Assembly (NCBI RefSeq): GCF_001406815.1
Contig: NZ_CVRR01000009.1
Coordinates: forward strand, 1-64,000
Reading direction: 5' to 3'
DNA: 64,000 nt
From: Roseburia faecis
Lineage (GTDB): Bacteria > Bacillota > Clostridia > Lachnospirales > Lachnospiraceae
This document shows positions 8,413 through 16,549 of this stretch, one piece after another. The notes beneath the pieces were generated by a model. That model was not told the DNA's origin, searched no databases, and saw only the letters and a program-made list of their open reading frames with translations. The stretch's first letter is position 1; each line of letters begins with the position of its first letter. A program made the position numbers and the translations under genes.

Positions 8413-9681
8413 ATGAATCGAGATACTTTAAAACAAATCATGATTGATCAAAAAGATATTTATCTCAACAATCCATTAATAACAAGACAATATTTTCTAG
8501 AAGCCAATGTCAACTATTGCTTTGTTGGTATCAGAAGAACCGGAAAGTCATATATGATGTATCAACAAATAAAACAATTAGAAGCCGATGGAATTCCCCT
8601 ATCCCAAATTATTTATGTAAATTTTGAAGATGAGCGTCTTTTGGAAATGACTGCTGAAGATTTAAATCTCATTTTAGAAATTGGATTAGAAATATCCGAA
8701 ACTGATATCAAGCCATATTTATTTTTAGACGAGATTCAAAATATTAACGGGTGGGAGAAGTTCGTTCGCAGAATTGCAGATATGAAGTATCGAATCAATA
8801 TTACCGGCAGTAATAGTAAAATGCTAAGCAGCGAAATAGCTTCCACTTTAGGCGGGCGTTTTGTTATTATGAATATTTATCCATATTCTTTCTCTGAATA
8901 TCTTATTGCAAATAATATGACAAAGAATTACCTGGATGTTATTAGCACCAAAGACAGGGCAGATGTCCAAAATCAATATAACAAATATGTAACCTATGGA
9001 GCATTTCCAGAATTAGTTGAGATAAGAAATAAACGAGCTTTTTTAAACAGCATCTATCAAACTGTGTATCTCGGTGATATTATAACCAGAAATAAAATCA
9101 CCAATGATTTTGCAATAAGGCTAATCCTAAAGAAAATTGCAGAATCTGTCACAAAACCTTTATCGTATAACCGACTGACTAATATATTAAAAAGTAGTGG
9201 AATGTCTATCGGTAAACAAACCGTAATAAACTATGTCAGCTATATGACAGACTCCTACCTGCTCTTTACTCTGCAAAACTATGCCGCCAAACTTGTAGAA
9301 AAAGAGACTTCTCCTAAGTATTACTTTATGGATACCGGACTTCTAGGACTTATGCTGCTAGACTGCAAATCTGCTCAGCTGGAAAATCTTGTTGCAATCG
9401 AACTGATACGACGTTATGGTACCGAAAATGTCTATTTCTTTGAGAATAATGTAGAAATTGACTTTTATATACCATTAGACAATCTTGCTATTCAGGTCAG
9501 TATGCAGGTTCTGGATAACATAGATACAAGAGAACGTGAAACCAGAGCCTTTGTGAAGCTAAATAATTTTATCTCCAACGCCAAATGTATTCTCATTACT
9601 AATAGCGAAGAGGCGGTGATTGATTGCGATGGGATCAATATTGAGGTAATTCCTATTTGGAAATGGTTGTTGGATAACTAA
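8413..9681 (+). CDS. DUF4143-type AAA ATPase (second copy)
   Basis: This is a paralogue of the protein at 250-1509 with the same layout: Walker A GIRRTGKS (about residue 42), Walker B PYLFLDEIQ, sensor region NITGSNSKML, and the C-terminal DUF4143 domain with the degenerate nuclease-like motif VEIDFYIPLDNLAIQVS. I start at ATG 8413 (MNRDTLKQ), about 11 bases after AGAGG; the GTG at 8401 overlaps that SD. It has its own promoter with an embedded palindrome, different in sequence from that of the first copy. A group II intron tail abuts its stop codon on the opposite strand. The cellular role of the family is unknown. Confidence 0.88.
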   Translation: MNRDTLKQIMIDQKDIYLNNPLITRQYFLEANVNYCFVGIRRTGKSYMMYQQIKQLEADGIPLSQIIYVNFEDERLLEMTAEDLNLILEIGLEISETDIKPYLFLDEIQNINGWEKFVRRIADMKYRINITGSNSKMLSSEIASTLGGRFVIMNIYPYSFSEYLIANNMTKNYLDVISTKDRADVQNQYNKYVTYGAFPELVEIRNKRAFLNSIYQTVYLGDIITRNKITNDFAIRLILKKIAESVTKPLSYNRLTNILKSSGMSIGKQTVINYVSYMTDSYLLFTLQNYAAKLVEKETSPKYYFMDTGLLGLMLLDCKSAQLENLVAIELIRRYGTENVYFFENNVEIDFYIPLDNLAIQVSMQVLDNIDTRERETRAFVKLNNFISNAKCILITNSEEAVIDCDGINIEVIPIWKWLLDN

Positions 9682-9683
9682 TC

Positions 9684-9800
9684 GAGTAGGAGGCGGTGAT
9701 TAACCGCCGTCCTCTCACAGCACCGTACGTACCGTTCGGTATACGGTGCTTTCAATAGTTGACGTGCACGGACTGGTAAGCTGTGGCTAAACATCTTCAT
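9684..9800 (-). mobile_element. group II intron 3' end (domains V and VI), truncated
   Basis: On the minus strand, 9750-9719 reads as a domain V hairpin: AGCACCGTATACCG, an AACG loop, then GTACGTACGGTGCT. It carries the catalytic AGC start. It is followed by GTGAGAG and a domain VI stem at 9716-9684 (GAGGACGGCGG, TTAATCA, CCGCCTCCTACTC). The upstream side also resembles the linker found between the maturase ORF and domain V. The maturase ORF and domains I-III are absent: upstream on this strand comes the HAD gene. So only the last ~115 bases of an intron remain, ending next to the stop codon of the DUF4143 gene. Confidence 0.75.
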
Positions 9801-9828
9801 TTTAACCTTACTCCTTTACAATACTGTT

Positions 9829-10440
9829 TTATTTCTCAGACAGCATCCTCTCCAGCTTTTTCTTTCCGGTCTCATAGTCTGTAAACACTATTCCCTCCAT
9901 GCCAAGCTTTCTGCCACCCTCGATATTCTCCAGTCTGTCATCTATGAACACACATTCTTCCGGATTCAGATTATATTTATCAAACAGACACTGATAGATA
10001 CCGGCATCAGGCTTTATCATCCCAACCATAGCTGAAATGACTTTGCCGTCAACAAGTGACACAAAACTAAGTTCACTGTGTGTATGAAGTTCGAAATATT
10101 CCTTTGGATAATTCGATAACAAATACACTTTATAGCCTCTGTTCTTTAACTCCTTAATCCAGTCTGCTGCATAGTCGGATGCCTTTACAACAAAAGCCTT
10201 TCCCTCTTTGAAAAATCTCCTGATATCCGCCTCATACTGTGGAGCCACCTTAACCATCTCATCAATTATCTCGTTCTCAGGAATTACACCACGGTCCAGC
10301 TCAACCCAGACAGGGTTTTCATATGTTGCATGGGCTAAAGCTGCTATTTTATTTTCTTCAATGCCAATCTCACGCATTGCCTCGTCCGGCTGGAACCTGA
10401 CAAGCACGTTTCCTATATCAAATATTATGTTTTTAATCAT
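9829..10440 (-). CDS. HAD-family phosphatase (HAD-IA)
   Basis: This 203-residue cytoplasmic hydrolase belongs to the haloacid-dehalogenase superfamily, HAD-IA type. Motif I is FDIGNVLV; the second Asp of the usual DxD is replaced by Gly-Asn (DIGN), as in YihX/epoxide-hydrolase-like members. Motif II is LLSNYP, with Lys in MIKPDAGIY and motif III VFIDDRLEN. It probably dephosphorylates a small sugar phosphate; the substrate cannot be read from sequence. The ATG overlaps the end of the upstream ATPase-nuclease gene by 8 bp, so the two are co-translated. Confidence 0.9.
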   Translation of the reverse strand: MIKNIIFDIGNVLVRFQPDEAMREIGIEENKIAALAHATYENPVWVELDRGVIPENEIIDEMVKVAPQYEADIRRFFKEGKAFVVKASDYAADWIKELKNRGYKVYLLSNYPKEYFELHTHSELSFVSLVDGKVISAMVGMIKPDAGIYQCLFDKYNLNPEECVFIDDRLENIEGGRKLGMEGIVFTDYETGKKKLERMLSEK

Positions 10441-12160
10441 TTATTTTTTCTCCTACAACCCTGCACCTCTTCCTGCAAAAAGCAATACCATATGCTAAAA
10501 TATCGCACCTGCCCTCATCGCGCAGAGCCTCATCATACCTCTTCTCCTTAATCTGCGCCATAGCAGCCTCACACGCTGCATCAAGGCTTATCATCTCTTT
10601 TGCATATTTCACTTCAATAACGATACCTGCATCCGGGTCCTCCGGCTTGATTAAAATATCACTGAAACCGTCTCCCGACTCACGATTTGACTTAATAAGC
10701 CAGCCCGGATTGCTTCCGCGAAGCAGACCGAGGAGCAGACCGTGATAGAAGTTCTCCTTCATATCATCAGAAGCCTTGGTATCAAGTATACTTATCATGC
10801 GGCTCATCACGATGTTAAGCTGTCTTGCAATCTGCTTCTCATCTTTATCAAGGATGGCTCTGGATAAAAGCTTCATGGTATCATCATCTTTTGCGACAAC
10901 AACCTTGAACCACTCCTGAATCTGGAGAACAAACACTTCACGCACCTCTTTATTTGGAATCACCAGCTTGTAGGCATAGCTCTCGCTGTCAGGCAGCCTG
11001 ACCTCACCAGCCTTAGTCAGGTAGCCTGTTGTAAAAAGTACACTCCACAGATTGTCTATAGTATTGTCAATCTCATCATAGGTCAAGTCAAGGCGGAGCT
11101 GTTTCTCAACAAAACCACCAGCCACGAGCTTTTCTATCTCATCTCTCGTAGTCTGGTCCGCCTTGTCCACAAAGCGCTTCACCATGTCATTGCCACTGCT
11201 GTTAATCCAGAATGCACTCGGCCTGGCTGATGGGTCCCAAACCAGCTTCTTGGCAAAATTGATTACATCCCACGGACAATAAATGTCGGTATTACCGAAA
11301 TGATAGCCATCATACCACTCCTTTACATCAGGGTATCGCTCAGACCTGTCATAATCTAAAAGCAGCTTCCTGACCTCATCATCAGTAAAACCAAACTGTT
11401 CATCATGCGCGATATCTACAATGGAATTGATTTCAAAATTGTTGAGACCTGTAAAAATACTCTCCTTGGATACACGTAGACAGCCTGTAAGTACGGCAAA
11501 CTGTAGAAACTCATTAGTCTTGAGTGCCTGTCCAAAGAGCCCTCTGATGAGTGAAACCATCTCTTTATAGTAACCATTCTGGAATGCCTTATCCAGAGGT
11601 ACATCATATTCATCAATTAATATTACAGTCTTTTGTCCAAAATGCTTATATAATAATTGAGATAAAATCTGCAGACTCGATACAAGCACTTTTTCATCCA
11701 TTGCATTCGTTCCATCCTTCAATGCAATAATCGCCTTGTAGCGCTTTTTTTCATTTTCTGACAAATATTCACTATCTTCTAAAAAGCCGAATCTTTCTGC
11801 CTCTATTCCAATGAGCTCAGTAATACGATATCTAGCATCCTCATATTTCAATCCCTCCACGCTCTTTAATGACAGAAATATAACAGGATATTTTCCCATA
11901 TGTTCTTCGCAAAGTGCCTTATTTTGCGCAATATATAAGCCATCAAACAATGACTCATCCGCACCGGTTTCAAAAAAGGCTTTAAGCATACTCATGTTCA
12001 GAGTTTTACCGAAACGACGTGGCCTCGTAAAAAGAGTGACCTCTCCACCAGTTTCAACCAATTGCTCTATGAGCTTTGTCTTGTCAATATAATAAAATTT
12101 ATTCCTTCTGATTTTTTCAAAACTATCAATTCCTACCGGCAGTTTTAAAGTGCATGCCAT
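10433..12160 (-). CDS. AAA-ATPase-like protein with C-terminal PD-(D/E)XK nuclease domain
   Basis: This is a 575-residue protein of the AAA-ATPase_like plus PDDEXK_9 family. The N-terminus GIDSFEKIRRNKFYYIDKT is the family hallmark. Walker A is TRPRRFGKT, Walker B is VILIDEYDVPL, and a conserved WYDGYHFG segment lies mid-protein. The C-terminal nuclease-like core is SDILIKPEDPDAGIVIEVKY (Asp and E-V-K). The function is unknown; the family expands in gut Clostridia. The start is ATG 12160, with GGAGG spaced five to six bases, rather than the in-frame codon at 12184. A 14-bp-arm palindrome covers its promoter (12181-12231). A relative lies at 41241-42812. Confidence 0.9.
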   Translation of the reverse strand: MACTLKLPVGIDSFEKIRRNKFYYIDKTKLIEQLVETGGEVTLFTRPRRFGKTLNMSMLKAFFETGADESLFDGLYIAQNKALCEEHMGKYPVIFLSLKSVEGLKYEDARYRITELIGIEAERFGFLEDSEYLSENEKKRYKAIIALKDGTNAMDEKVLVSSLQILSQLLYKHFGQKTVILIDEYDVPLDKAFQNGYYKEMVSLIRGLFGQALKTNEFLQFAVLTGCLRVSKESIFTGLNNFEINSIVDIAHDEQFGFTDDEVRKLLLDYDRSERYPDVKEWYDGYHFGNTDIYCPWDVINFAKKLVWDPSARPSAFWINSSGNDMVKRFVDKADQTTRDEIEKLVAGGFVEKQLRLDLTYDEIDNTIDNLWSVLFTTGYLTKAGEVRLPDSESYAYKLVIPNKEVREVFVLQIQEWFKVVVAKDDDTMKLLSRAILDKDEKQIARQLNIVMSRMISILDTKASDDMKENFYHGLLLGLLRGSNPGWLIKSNRESGDGFSDILIKPEDPDAGIVIEVKYAKEMISLDAACEAAMAQIKEKRYDEALRDEGRCDILAYGIAFCRKRCRVVGEKIND

Positions 12161-12180
12161 ATGAACCTCCACAAAACGTA

Positions 12181-12231
12181 TCAATCCGCTATACTTAGCT
12201 ATAGTATAGCGGATTGATGGGCAAATTACAA
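12181..12231 (-). promoter_or_regulatory. promoter covered by a perfect 14-bp-arm palindrome
   Basis: TCAATCCGCTATAC (12181-12194) and GTATAGCGGATTGA (12204-12217) are exact complements across nine bases. On the minus strand TTGTAA (12231-12226) and TATACT (12208-12203) are 17 bases apart, so the -10 lies within the palindrome. This is an operator, or a 5' hairpin of the mRNA, for the ATPase-nuclease gene. Confidence 0.65.
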
Positions 12232-12299
12232 TTATTATTACCGTTGCGGCTTTTCCGTATTAATACCAAACTTGCTTGAAATCGTCGGAGAGACAGGGA

Positions 12300-12415
12300 T
12301 TGACAATAAATCTTCCTGATATGCTTTCTCCACTGCCTGTTTATGGGAAATACGTTCATTATCTTTCAAAATATCCTGTAACAGCACGTTCCAACTGACG
12401 AATCTGTTTTTCGTC
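12300..12415 (-). pseudogene. RhuM C-terminal fragment with internal deletion
   Basis: Two pieces match the intact RhuM gene at 16935-17957: DEKQIRQLERAVTGYF in one frame (from 12415) and DILKDNERISHKQAVEKAYQ in another (to about 12313). In the intact gene they are separated by a segment of about 31 residues. The junction falls where the intact gene has GATATTTTGA and GATATCTTGA, so deletion between these near-identical decamers explains both the loss and the frameshift. The rest of the gene is missing. Confidence 0.7.
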
Positions 12416-12519
12416 CTTTCCGTTTTATTCCAGATAGGCGGTTGTGTTGATAAATTATTATATCTCCTAAAATTATCCTTTAAAACGGGAAACACAGGCT
12501 GTGCCCACCGTTATTTTTC

Positions 12520-12547
12520 TTGCAATCTTTACCAAATAGGGTATAAT
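12520..12547 (+). promoter_or_regulatory. sigma-A promoter for the rhodanese-lysozyme pair
   Basis: TTGCAA (12520-12525) and TATAAT (12542-12547) are spaced by 16 bases, 40 bases upstream of ATG 12587. An AGGGGG ribosome-binding site follows. Confidence 0.65.
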
Positions 12548-12586
12548 AATCTGAATAGTTGCATCTTTTATTAAGGGGGTTTTACA

Positions 12587-12910
12587 ATGTTAAGCATTTT
12601 TATGAAAAAACTGACCGTCAACGAGGCCAAAAATAAAGTAACCACATCCGATAACGCAGTCCTCATTGACTGCCGTCCCAAAGAAGATTATGCGCACGGA
12701 CATGTAGCCGGTGCCATCAATTTTCCAATCGAAAAAATCACGGAAGAACGTGTCTGCCGCCGGCTTCCGGACAAAACAACCGGACTGTATATTATCGGAA
12801 GTTATTACCACAAACCAAACGTTGCCATGAAGAAATTTAAAAAACTCGGTTACAAAAATCTTCACTTCAGCGGATTTATGGAAGAACATCACGGCATGCT
12901 GACACGTTAA
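12587..12910 (+). CDS. rhodanese-like domain protein lacking the active-site cysteine
   Basis: This is a 107-residue single-domain protein with the rhodanese fold pattern: VLIDCRPKEDYAHGHVAGAINFP is the conserved first half, and VAMKKFKKLGYKNLHFSGFMEEH is the end. In the active-site loop, where sulfurtransferases carry Cys followed by an Arg-containing turn, this protein reads YIIGSYYHKPN, with no cysteine. It is therefore unlikely to be a sulfurtransferase and may bind or signal instead. AGGGGG precedes ATG 12587. It ends 19 bases before the lysozyme gene, with which it probably forms an operon. Confidence 0.83.
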   Translation: MLSIFMKKLTVNEAKNKVTTSDNAVLIDCRPKEDYAHGHVAGAINFPIEKITEERVCRRLPDKTTGLYIIGSYYHKPNVAMKKFKKLGYKNLHFSGFMEEHHGMLTR

Positions 12911-12929
12911 GATAAACAGGAGACATAAA

Positions 12930-13853
12930 ATGATAAAAACAAATGGATTTCGTGTTCTGGCGATGGTAATGACAACTCTATGGATGGTTACAATAATCCC
13001 GGTTACCGTTGTGCAGGCAGCAGACTTTCGTGGACAGGGATTTGATTTATCAAGCTATAATGGAACCGTATACTGGGAACAGGTTGCAGAAGCAGACATG
13101 GATTTTGTAATGATCCGTACCGGAGAGGGCCGGGCACCGGATGTTGATACCCAGTTTGCGGCAAATTATGATGGTGCTGTTGCTGCCGGGCTGAAAGTCG
13201 GTGTGTATCATGTGTGCTGCGTGCGGACTCCGAAAGAAGCCGTGGAAGAAGCAGAGTATTGTCTGGAGATTCTTGATGGAAGGGATCTGGATTATCCGGT
13301 TGCCTATGACATGGAGCGCAAGGGCACCTTTGCAGGTGGCAGGGAAAATACGACTGCGATTGCAAAGGCCTTTTGTGACACGATCGCCGATGCCGGTTAC
13401 GTGCCGATGATTTATTCTTCCGCTTCCTTCCTGAACGAAAACTTTGACTGGAAAAAGTTGAAAAACTGTAAAGTCTGGGTTGCATCTTACAGTGATACCA
13501 GACCAAAGCTGCCGGTATCTGCAGACTTATGGCAGTATACAAAGAAAGGTTCACTGGAAGGTGCCAACACCGACAAAGGATATTGTGATCTGGTCTATTC
13601 CTATATGGAAGCAACAAGTATTAAGTTCACGAAACCCACACTTACCATGAAAAAAAATACGACCGCGCAGGCAACGGTCAAAATAAAACCGAATGGCTGC
13701 ACGGATCGCAAATCTTTTACGTCTTCTAACCCAAAGGTTGTTGCGGTCAATAAAAAGACCGGTAAGCTGACCGCCAAAAAAGCAGGTAAGGCCACGATTA
13801 CGGTAACAACCGGAAGTGGCAGGAAAGCGAAAATGAAGGTTGTTGTGAAGTAA
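12930..13853 (+). CDS. secreted GH25 lysozyme with C-terminal Big2 domain
   Basis: This is a 307-residue secreted muramidase that would cut the peptidoglycan glycan strand. A signal peptide covers roughly residues 1-30, ending VVQA-ADF. The GH25 barrel follows, with catalytic-site motifs FDLSSYNG (Asp) and YDMERKG (Asp-x-Glu), then WVASYS and LWQY. The last ~75 residues form a bacterial Ig-like Big2 domain (SSNPKVVAVNKKTGKLTAKKAGKATI). SD AGGAG precedes ATG 12930. The likely role is cell-wall turnover or surface display. A Big2 domain also occurs in the transglutaminase at 20506-21864. Confidence 0.93.
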   Translation: MIKTNGFRVLAMVMTTLWMVTIIPVTVVQAADFRGQGFDLSSYNGTVYWEQVAEADMDFVMIRTGEGRAPDVDTQFAANYDGAVAAGLKVGVYHVCCVRTPKEAVEEAEYCLEILDGRDLDYPVAYDMERKGTFAGGRENTTAIAKAFCDTIADAGYVPMIYSSASFLNENFDWKKLKNCKVWVASYSDTRPKLPVSADLWQYTKKGSLEGANTDKGYCDLVYSYMEATSIKFTKPTLTMKKNTTAQATVKIKPNGCTDRKSFTSSNPKVVAVNKKTGKLTAKKAGKATITVTTGSGRKAKMKVVVK

Positions 13854-13874
13854 ATATGCCTGATTGCCCGTGTA

Positions 13875-14987
13875 TCAAATGTGCGGATCATCCGGATCTT
13901 CTTCCTCGGATTCTGTCGGCAGTGTTTCGTTCCCCACAGTCTCTTTTGGCAGTGCTTCGTCCACCACAGTATCTTTCCGCAGTGCTTCGTCCACTACAGC
14001 CTCTTCCGGCAGTGTCTCATCCCCTGCAGCCGCATCCGGCAACGTCTCGTCGGATACCACTTCATCCACAATATCCTCACTCTTTCGGAACCGCTCCAGA
14101 AACTGTTGTTTCCATGTTTCCCATTTCTGCAGTCTCTTCCCCTGTTTTTCTAAGCGCACTTCCTGTTTCTGTTGGATTTTCAACAGTTTTTCGGACTCTT
14201 TTTTCTGCAGACGGTCCTGTCGCAGTTCCTCTTTTATCTGCTGCTTCTGATTCTTTTTCACCTGTTTCTTTGCAGACCGCTCGATACTGCGAATCATGCT
14301 TTTGGCATCTCCCACCCTGCGGCGTGCACTGCGGTACGGATCGTATAAAAAGTAAGAAGCCGTTGTCAGTGCAAGCAGGAAAAGTCCGACAGCCAGACAA
14401 TAGGGCAGTGCACGTTCGTAATAAGAATAGTGCAGTTCACAACCAATAAACAGGATCAGCATCCCCGGAAAAATCAACGCAGAAAACACATCACAGACAA
14501 ACTGCCAGAACTTCGGGCACTGTTTTTTATGTACCAGAATGGCTGCCTGTACTCCGGTAAAAAACATAAGTACAAGGCATGTCTGGGAAGCGATGCCATG
14601 CAGATACCCGGCAAACACACACAACGCAAGCGAAAAGAAAACCATTGCCAGCGCATAGCCCCTGCGGTACGCATAGCCGTATTCCCGCATGCCCTCCCGT
14701 TTGTCTGCGCTCAGGTCATGCATTTCATACACGCGGTCGTCCACACGCGCTTTCATATCTTCCCGGTATCTCCGCCCCTCTTTTGCATGCGCCATATTCT
14801 GATCCATGTCTTCGTCGAGTTCCTGCAGCATCTGCTGCTCCCGCAGGATCTGCTGCAAAAGCTGATCTTCCTGCGCCCGGCGTTTTTCCAGTTCCTCCCG
14901 GATCCATGCCGCTTTCTGTATCTGAAGACTGTTTTTCGTCAGGGATTCCTCTTCTATCTGCTGTTCTCTTTCGATCTGATCACTCAT
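13875..14987 (-). CDS. membrane protein with coiled coils and a repetitive acidic tail
   Basis: This is a protein of about 370 residues. An N-terminal charged coiled coil (about 1-100, rich in E, Q, R) is followed by four hydrophobic segments (about 115-225: GYALAMVFFSLALCVFAGYL, TCLVLMFFTGVQAAILV, ALIFPGMLILFIGC, ALPYCLAVGLFLLALTTASYFLY), a second Lys/Gln-rich coiled coil (about 240-310), and an acidic tail built of imperfect ten-residue repeats of the type VVDEALPKET. The start is ATG 14987 (MSDQIEREQQ), with AAGGTGG eight bases upstream. No family is recognised. It converges with the lysozyme gene with no room for a separate terminator. Confidence 0.8.
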   Translation of the reverse strand: MSDQIEREQQIEEESLTKNSLQIQKAAWIREELEKRRAQEDQLLQQILREQQMLQELDEDMDQNMAHAKEGRRYREDMKARVDDRVYEMHDLSADKREGMREYGYAYRRGYALAMVFFSLALCVFAGYLHGIASQTCLVLMFFTGVQAAILVHKKQCPKFWQFVCDVFSALIFPGMLILFIGCELHYSYYERALPYCLAVGLFLLALTTASYFLYDPYRSARRRVGDAKSMIRSIERSAKKQVKKNQKQQIKEELRQDRLQKKESEKLLKIQQKQEVRLEKQGKRLQKWETWKQQFLERFRKSEDIVDEVVSDETLPDAAAGDETLPEEAVVDEALRKDTVVDEALPKETVGNETLPTESEEEDPDDPHI

Positions 14988-15061
14988 GGTATTGTCCACC
15001 TTTCTTTTTCCATCATAAATGGAATACATTTATTTGTAAAGTTTTGTTCCAGTATTTCATA

Positions 15062-15122
15062 TATTACAGAACTTTTCTTCTCTTAATGTTGTAAATATTC
15101 CATGTATTACAGAACTTTTCTT
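15062..15122. repeat. 18-bp direct repeat in a divergent promoter region
   Basis: TATTACAGAACTTTTCTT occurs at 15062-15079 and again at 15105-15122, 43 bases apart (about four helical turns). It lies between the divergent coiled-coil and XRE genes. Spacing and position suit operator sites, for example for the XRE protein. It is non-coding. Confidence 0.5.
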
Positions 15123-15208
15123 TCATTTTTTGTTTTAATTTCCCTGTTTTTTGATATGCTAATGCATTAGAAAGATACTTTATAAAATACAAATTAGCAG
15201 GGAACTCT

Positions 15209-15532
15209 ATGCATATAAATCTAAATGCCATGGGCACACGCATGAAAAGACGCAGAAAAGAATTAAAAATGAGTCAGGCAGAACTGGCAGAAAAAGTAAA
15301 TGTTTCCAACAATCATATTTCTTCGATTGAAACCGGAAAACAGATTCCAAGCCTGACAACATTTGTAAAAATCTGTGAGCAGCTGGATACCACTCCCGAT
15401 TTTCTTTTACTGGGAAGCCTGCACACGGACAATCTCCCGAAAAATATTTATGATTCTCTTGCCTTGTGCAACAAAAAAGACCTTCCATTGATTCAGGATA
15501 TTGTAGAGAATTTCGTTTCCAAGCGGGAGTAA
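15209..15532 (+). CDS. XRE-family transcriptional regulator
   Basis: This is a 107-residue DNA-binding protein. A HTH_3 (Cro/C1-type) domain spans roughly residues 7-65: MKRRRKELKMSQAELAEKVN, then VSNNHISSIETGKQIPSLTT and ICEQLDTTPDFLL. The short C-terminus (about 40 residues) has no sensor domain. ATG 15209 is preceded by GCAGGGAA. Direct repeats at 15062-15122 upstream are plausible binding sites. It may regulate itself and the divergent membrane protein gene. Confidence 0.92.
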   Translation: MHINLNAMGTRMKRRRKELKMSQAELAEKVNVSNNHISSIETGKQIPSLTTFVKICEQLDTTPDFLLLGSLHTDNLPKNIYDSLALCNKKDLPLIQDIVENFVSKRE

Positions 15533-15621
15533 TAATTAAGGACTTTGCATGATGCAAAGCCCTCTTGTGTTTCCCTTTCTAAAGGATAATTCTAGGACAC
15601 ATAAAGTGTGGTAATTTTATG

Positions 15622-15655
15622 GGTGGATTGCTATGTATGGCAGTCCACCTTTCTA
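15622..15655 (+). terminator. strong hairpin, possible terminator
   Basis: GGTGGATTGC (15622-15631) pairs with GCAGTCCACC (15640-15649), followed by TTTCT. The stem is strong but the T run is short, so termination is likely yet not certain. It separates the XRE gene from the leader RNA at 15722. Confidence 0.45.
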
Positions 15656-15721
15656 AGAATCTTCGGGAAAATATAAGTGGAATATAAGAATTGTGCATGG
15701 TACAATAGAAAGAGAAAAATT

Positions 15722-15800
15722 AGATTGATCGAGCTTAAAGCTGGGATACTTCTTGTTCGAAGGACAAGAAGGTTGAGTTGAGAAAGATTATAACCATCGG
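15722..15800 (+). ncRNA. structured leader RNA element, copy 1
   Basis: This stretch aligns with 18026-18108. Shared blocks are ATTGAYCGAGC, GGGATACTTCTTGTYCGAAG, GRCAAGAAGG and an (A/C)ATCG end. Hairpin 1 is AGCT-TAA-AGCT (15732-15742); in copy 2 the stem sequence differs but pairing is kept. Hairpin 2 pairs CTTCTTGTTC with GGACAAGAAG (15749-15771). A TACAAT -10 lies at 15701-15706, so the element is probably the 5' end of a transcript. The reading frames are not conserved. It precedes the GNAT pseudogene. I do not recognise it as a known riboswitch class. Confidence 0.6.
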
Positions 15801-15844
15801 GAGATATAAACTCAAAGTTATTTGGTAAGGTATTAGATACTTTT

Positions 15845-16261
15845 TTGTACGAGGCGATTTTTATTCCCGAATGGATTTCTGCACCATCCAAAGATATTAT
15901 TAACCAGCCAGATTTGCAGGTATATGTAAAAGACTTTGGTAAGAATAAGGGAGACTTATGTTTGGTTGCTCAAGTTAGTGATAAAATTGTTAGTGCAGTA
16001 TGGGTTCGGATTATGAATGATTACGGGCATATAGATAATGAAACACCGTCTTTTGCAATTTCACTTCTTAAAGAGTATAGAAACTATGGTATCGGAACAG
16101 AATTAATAAAACAGATGCTAATGAAATTAAAACTAGCAGGATATAAATAAGCATCATTATCTGTTCAAAAGATGAATTATGCTGTTCGCATGTATAGGAA
16201 TGTAGGATTTGAAATCGTTGATGAAAATGATGAAGAATATATTATGATTTGTAAATTATAG
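15845..16261 (+). pseudogene. GNAT acetyltransferase, interrupted and 5'-degraded
   Basis: The frame from 15845 reads LYEAIFIPEW...VWVRIMNDYGHIDNETPSFAISL, then the GNAT acetyl-CoA-binding loop EYRNYGIGTELIKQML, to TAA at 16148-16150. The same frame continues ASLSVQKMNYAVRMYRNVGF...EYIMICKL to TAG at 16261, which is the normal end of this family (residues after the GYK position). So one nonsense codon splits the domain. The first ~20 residues normally ahead of LYEAIF are not recognisable and no ATG start remains. It sits directly behind leader RNA copy 1. Confidence 0.75.
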
Positions 16262-16322
16262 GCACTTGTAAATGCCGGTTTAACAAAATAAAAGGAACTT
16301 TCACATTAACTAATTTTACCAC

Positions 16323-16365
16323 ACTCCCACGAGTAGATTTTATCTGCCCGTGGGAGTACTTTTTT
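16323..16365 (+). terminator. Rho-independent terminator
   Basis: ACTCCCACG (16323-16331) pairs with CGTGGGAGT (16349-16357), followed by a T tract at 16360-16365. It would end the GNAT transcript. Confidence 0.8.
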
Positions 16366-16369
16366 CAGC

Positions 16370-16549
16370 TTAGTGATTTATCTTACAGCAACCATGATAC
16401 AAAATATTCAATCCGACCGAAAAGCCAATCCACCAGCTCACTACATTGATATCCACTGGAATATACCTTACGGCAATCAATGCCAAAGTTACGCTGACAA
16501 TACATAAGGCAAGGTTGCTGTGGTATTCTCTGCGAAAAACACATTTACC
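16370..16549 (-). pseudogene. C-terminal fragment of a small membrane protein
   Basis: The minus frame ends at TAA 16372-16370 and reads NLALCIVSVTLALIAVRYIP, then VDINVVSWWIGFSVGLNILY, HGCCKINH. It is a hydrophobic tail with no start codon, opened only by a stop at 16552. It overlaps the TnpW fragment in another frame, so the two were joined by a deletion. It is probably debris of a mobile-element operon; the parent protein is not identified. Confidence 0.45.

Noticed and set aside
15606-16330. GTGTGGTAA blocks in opposite orientation flanking the GNAT relic, as possible transposon ends
   Set aside because: Only nine bases match exactly and no target duplication is visible; chance is sufficient.
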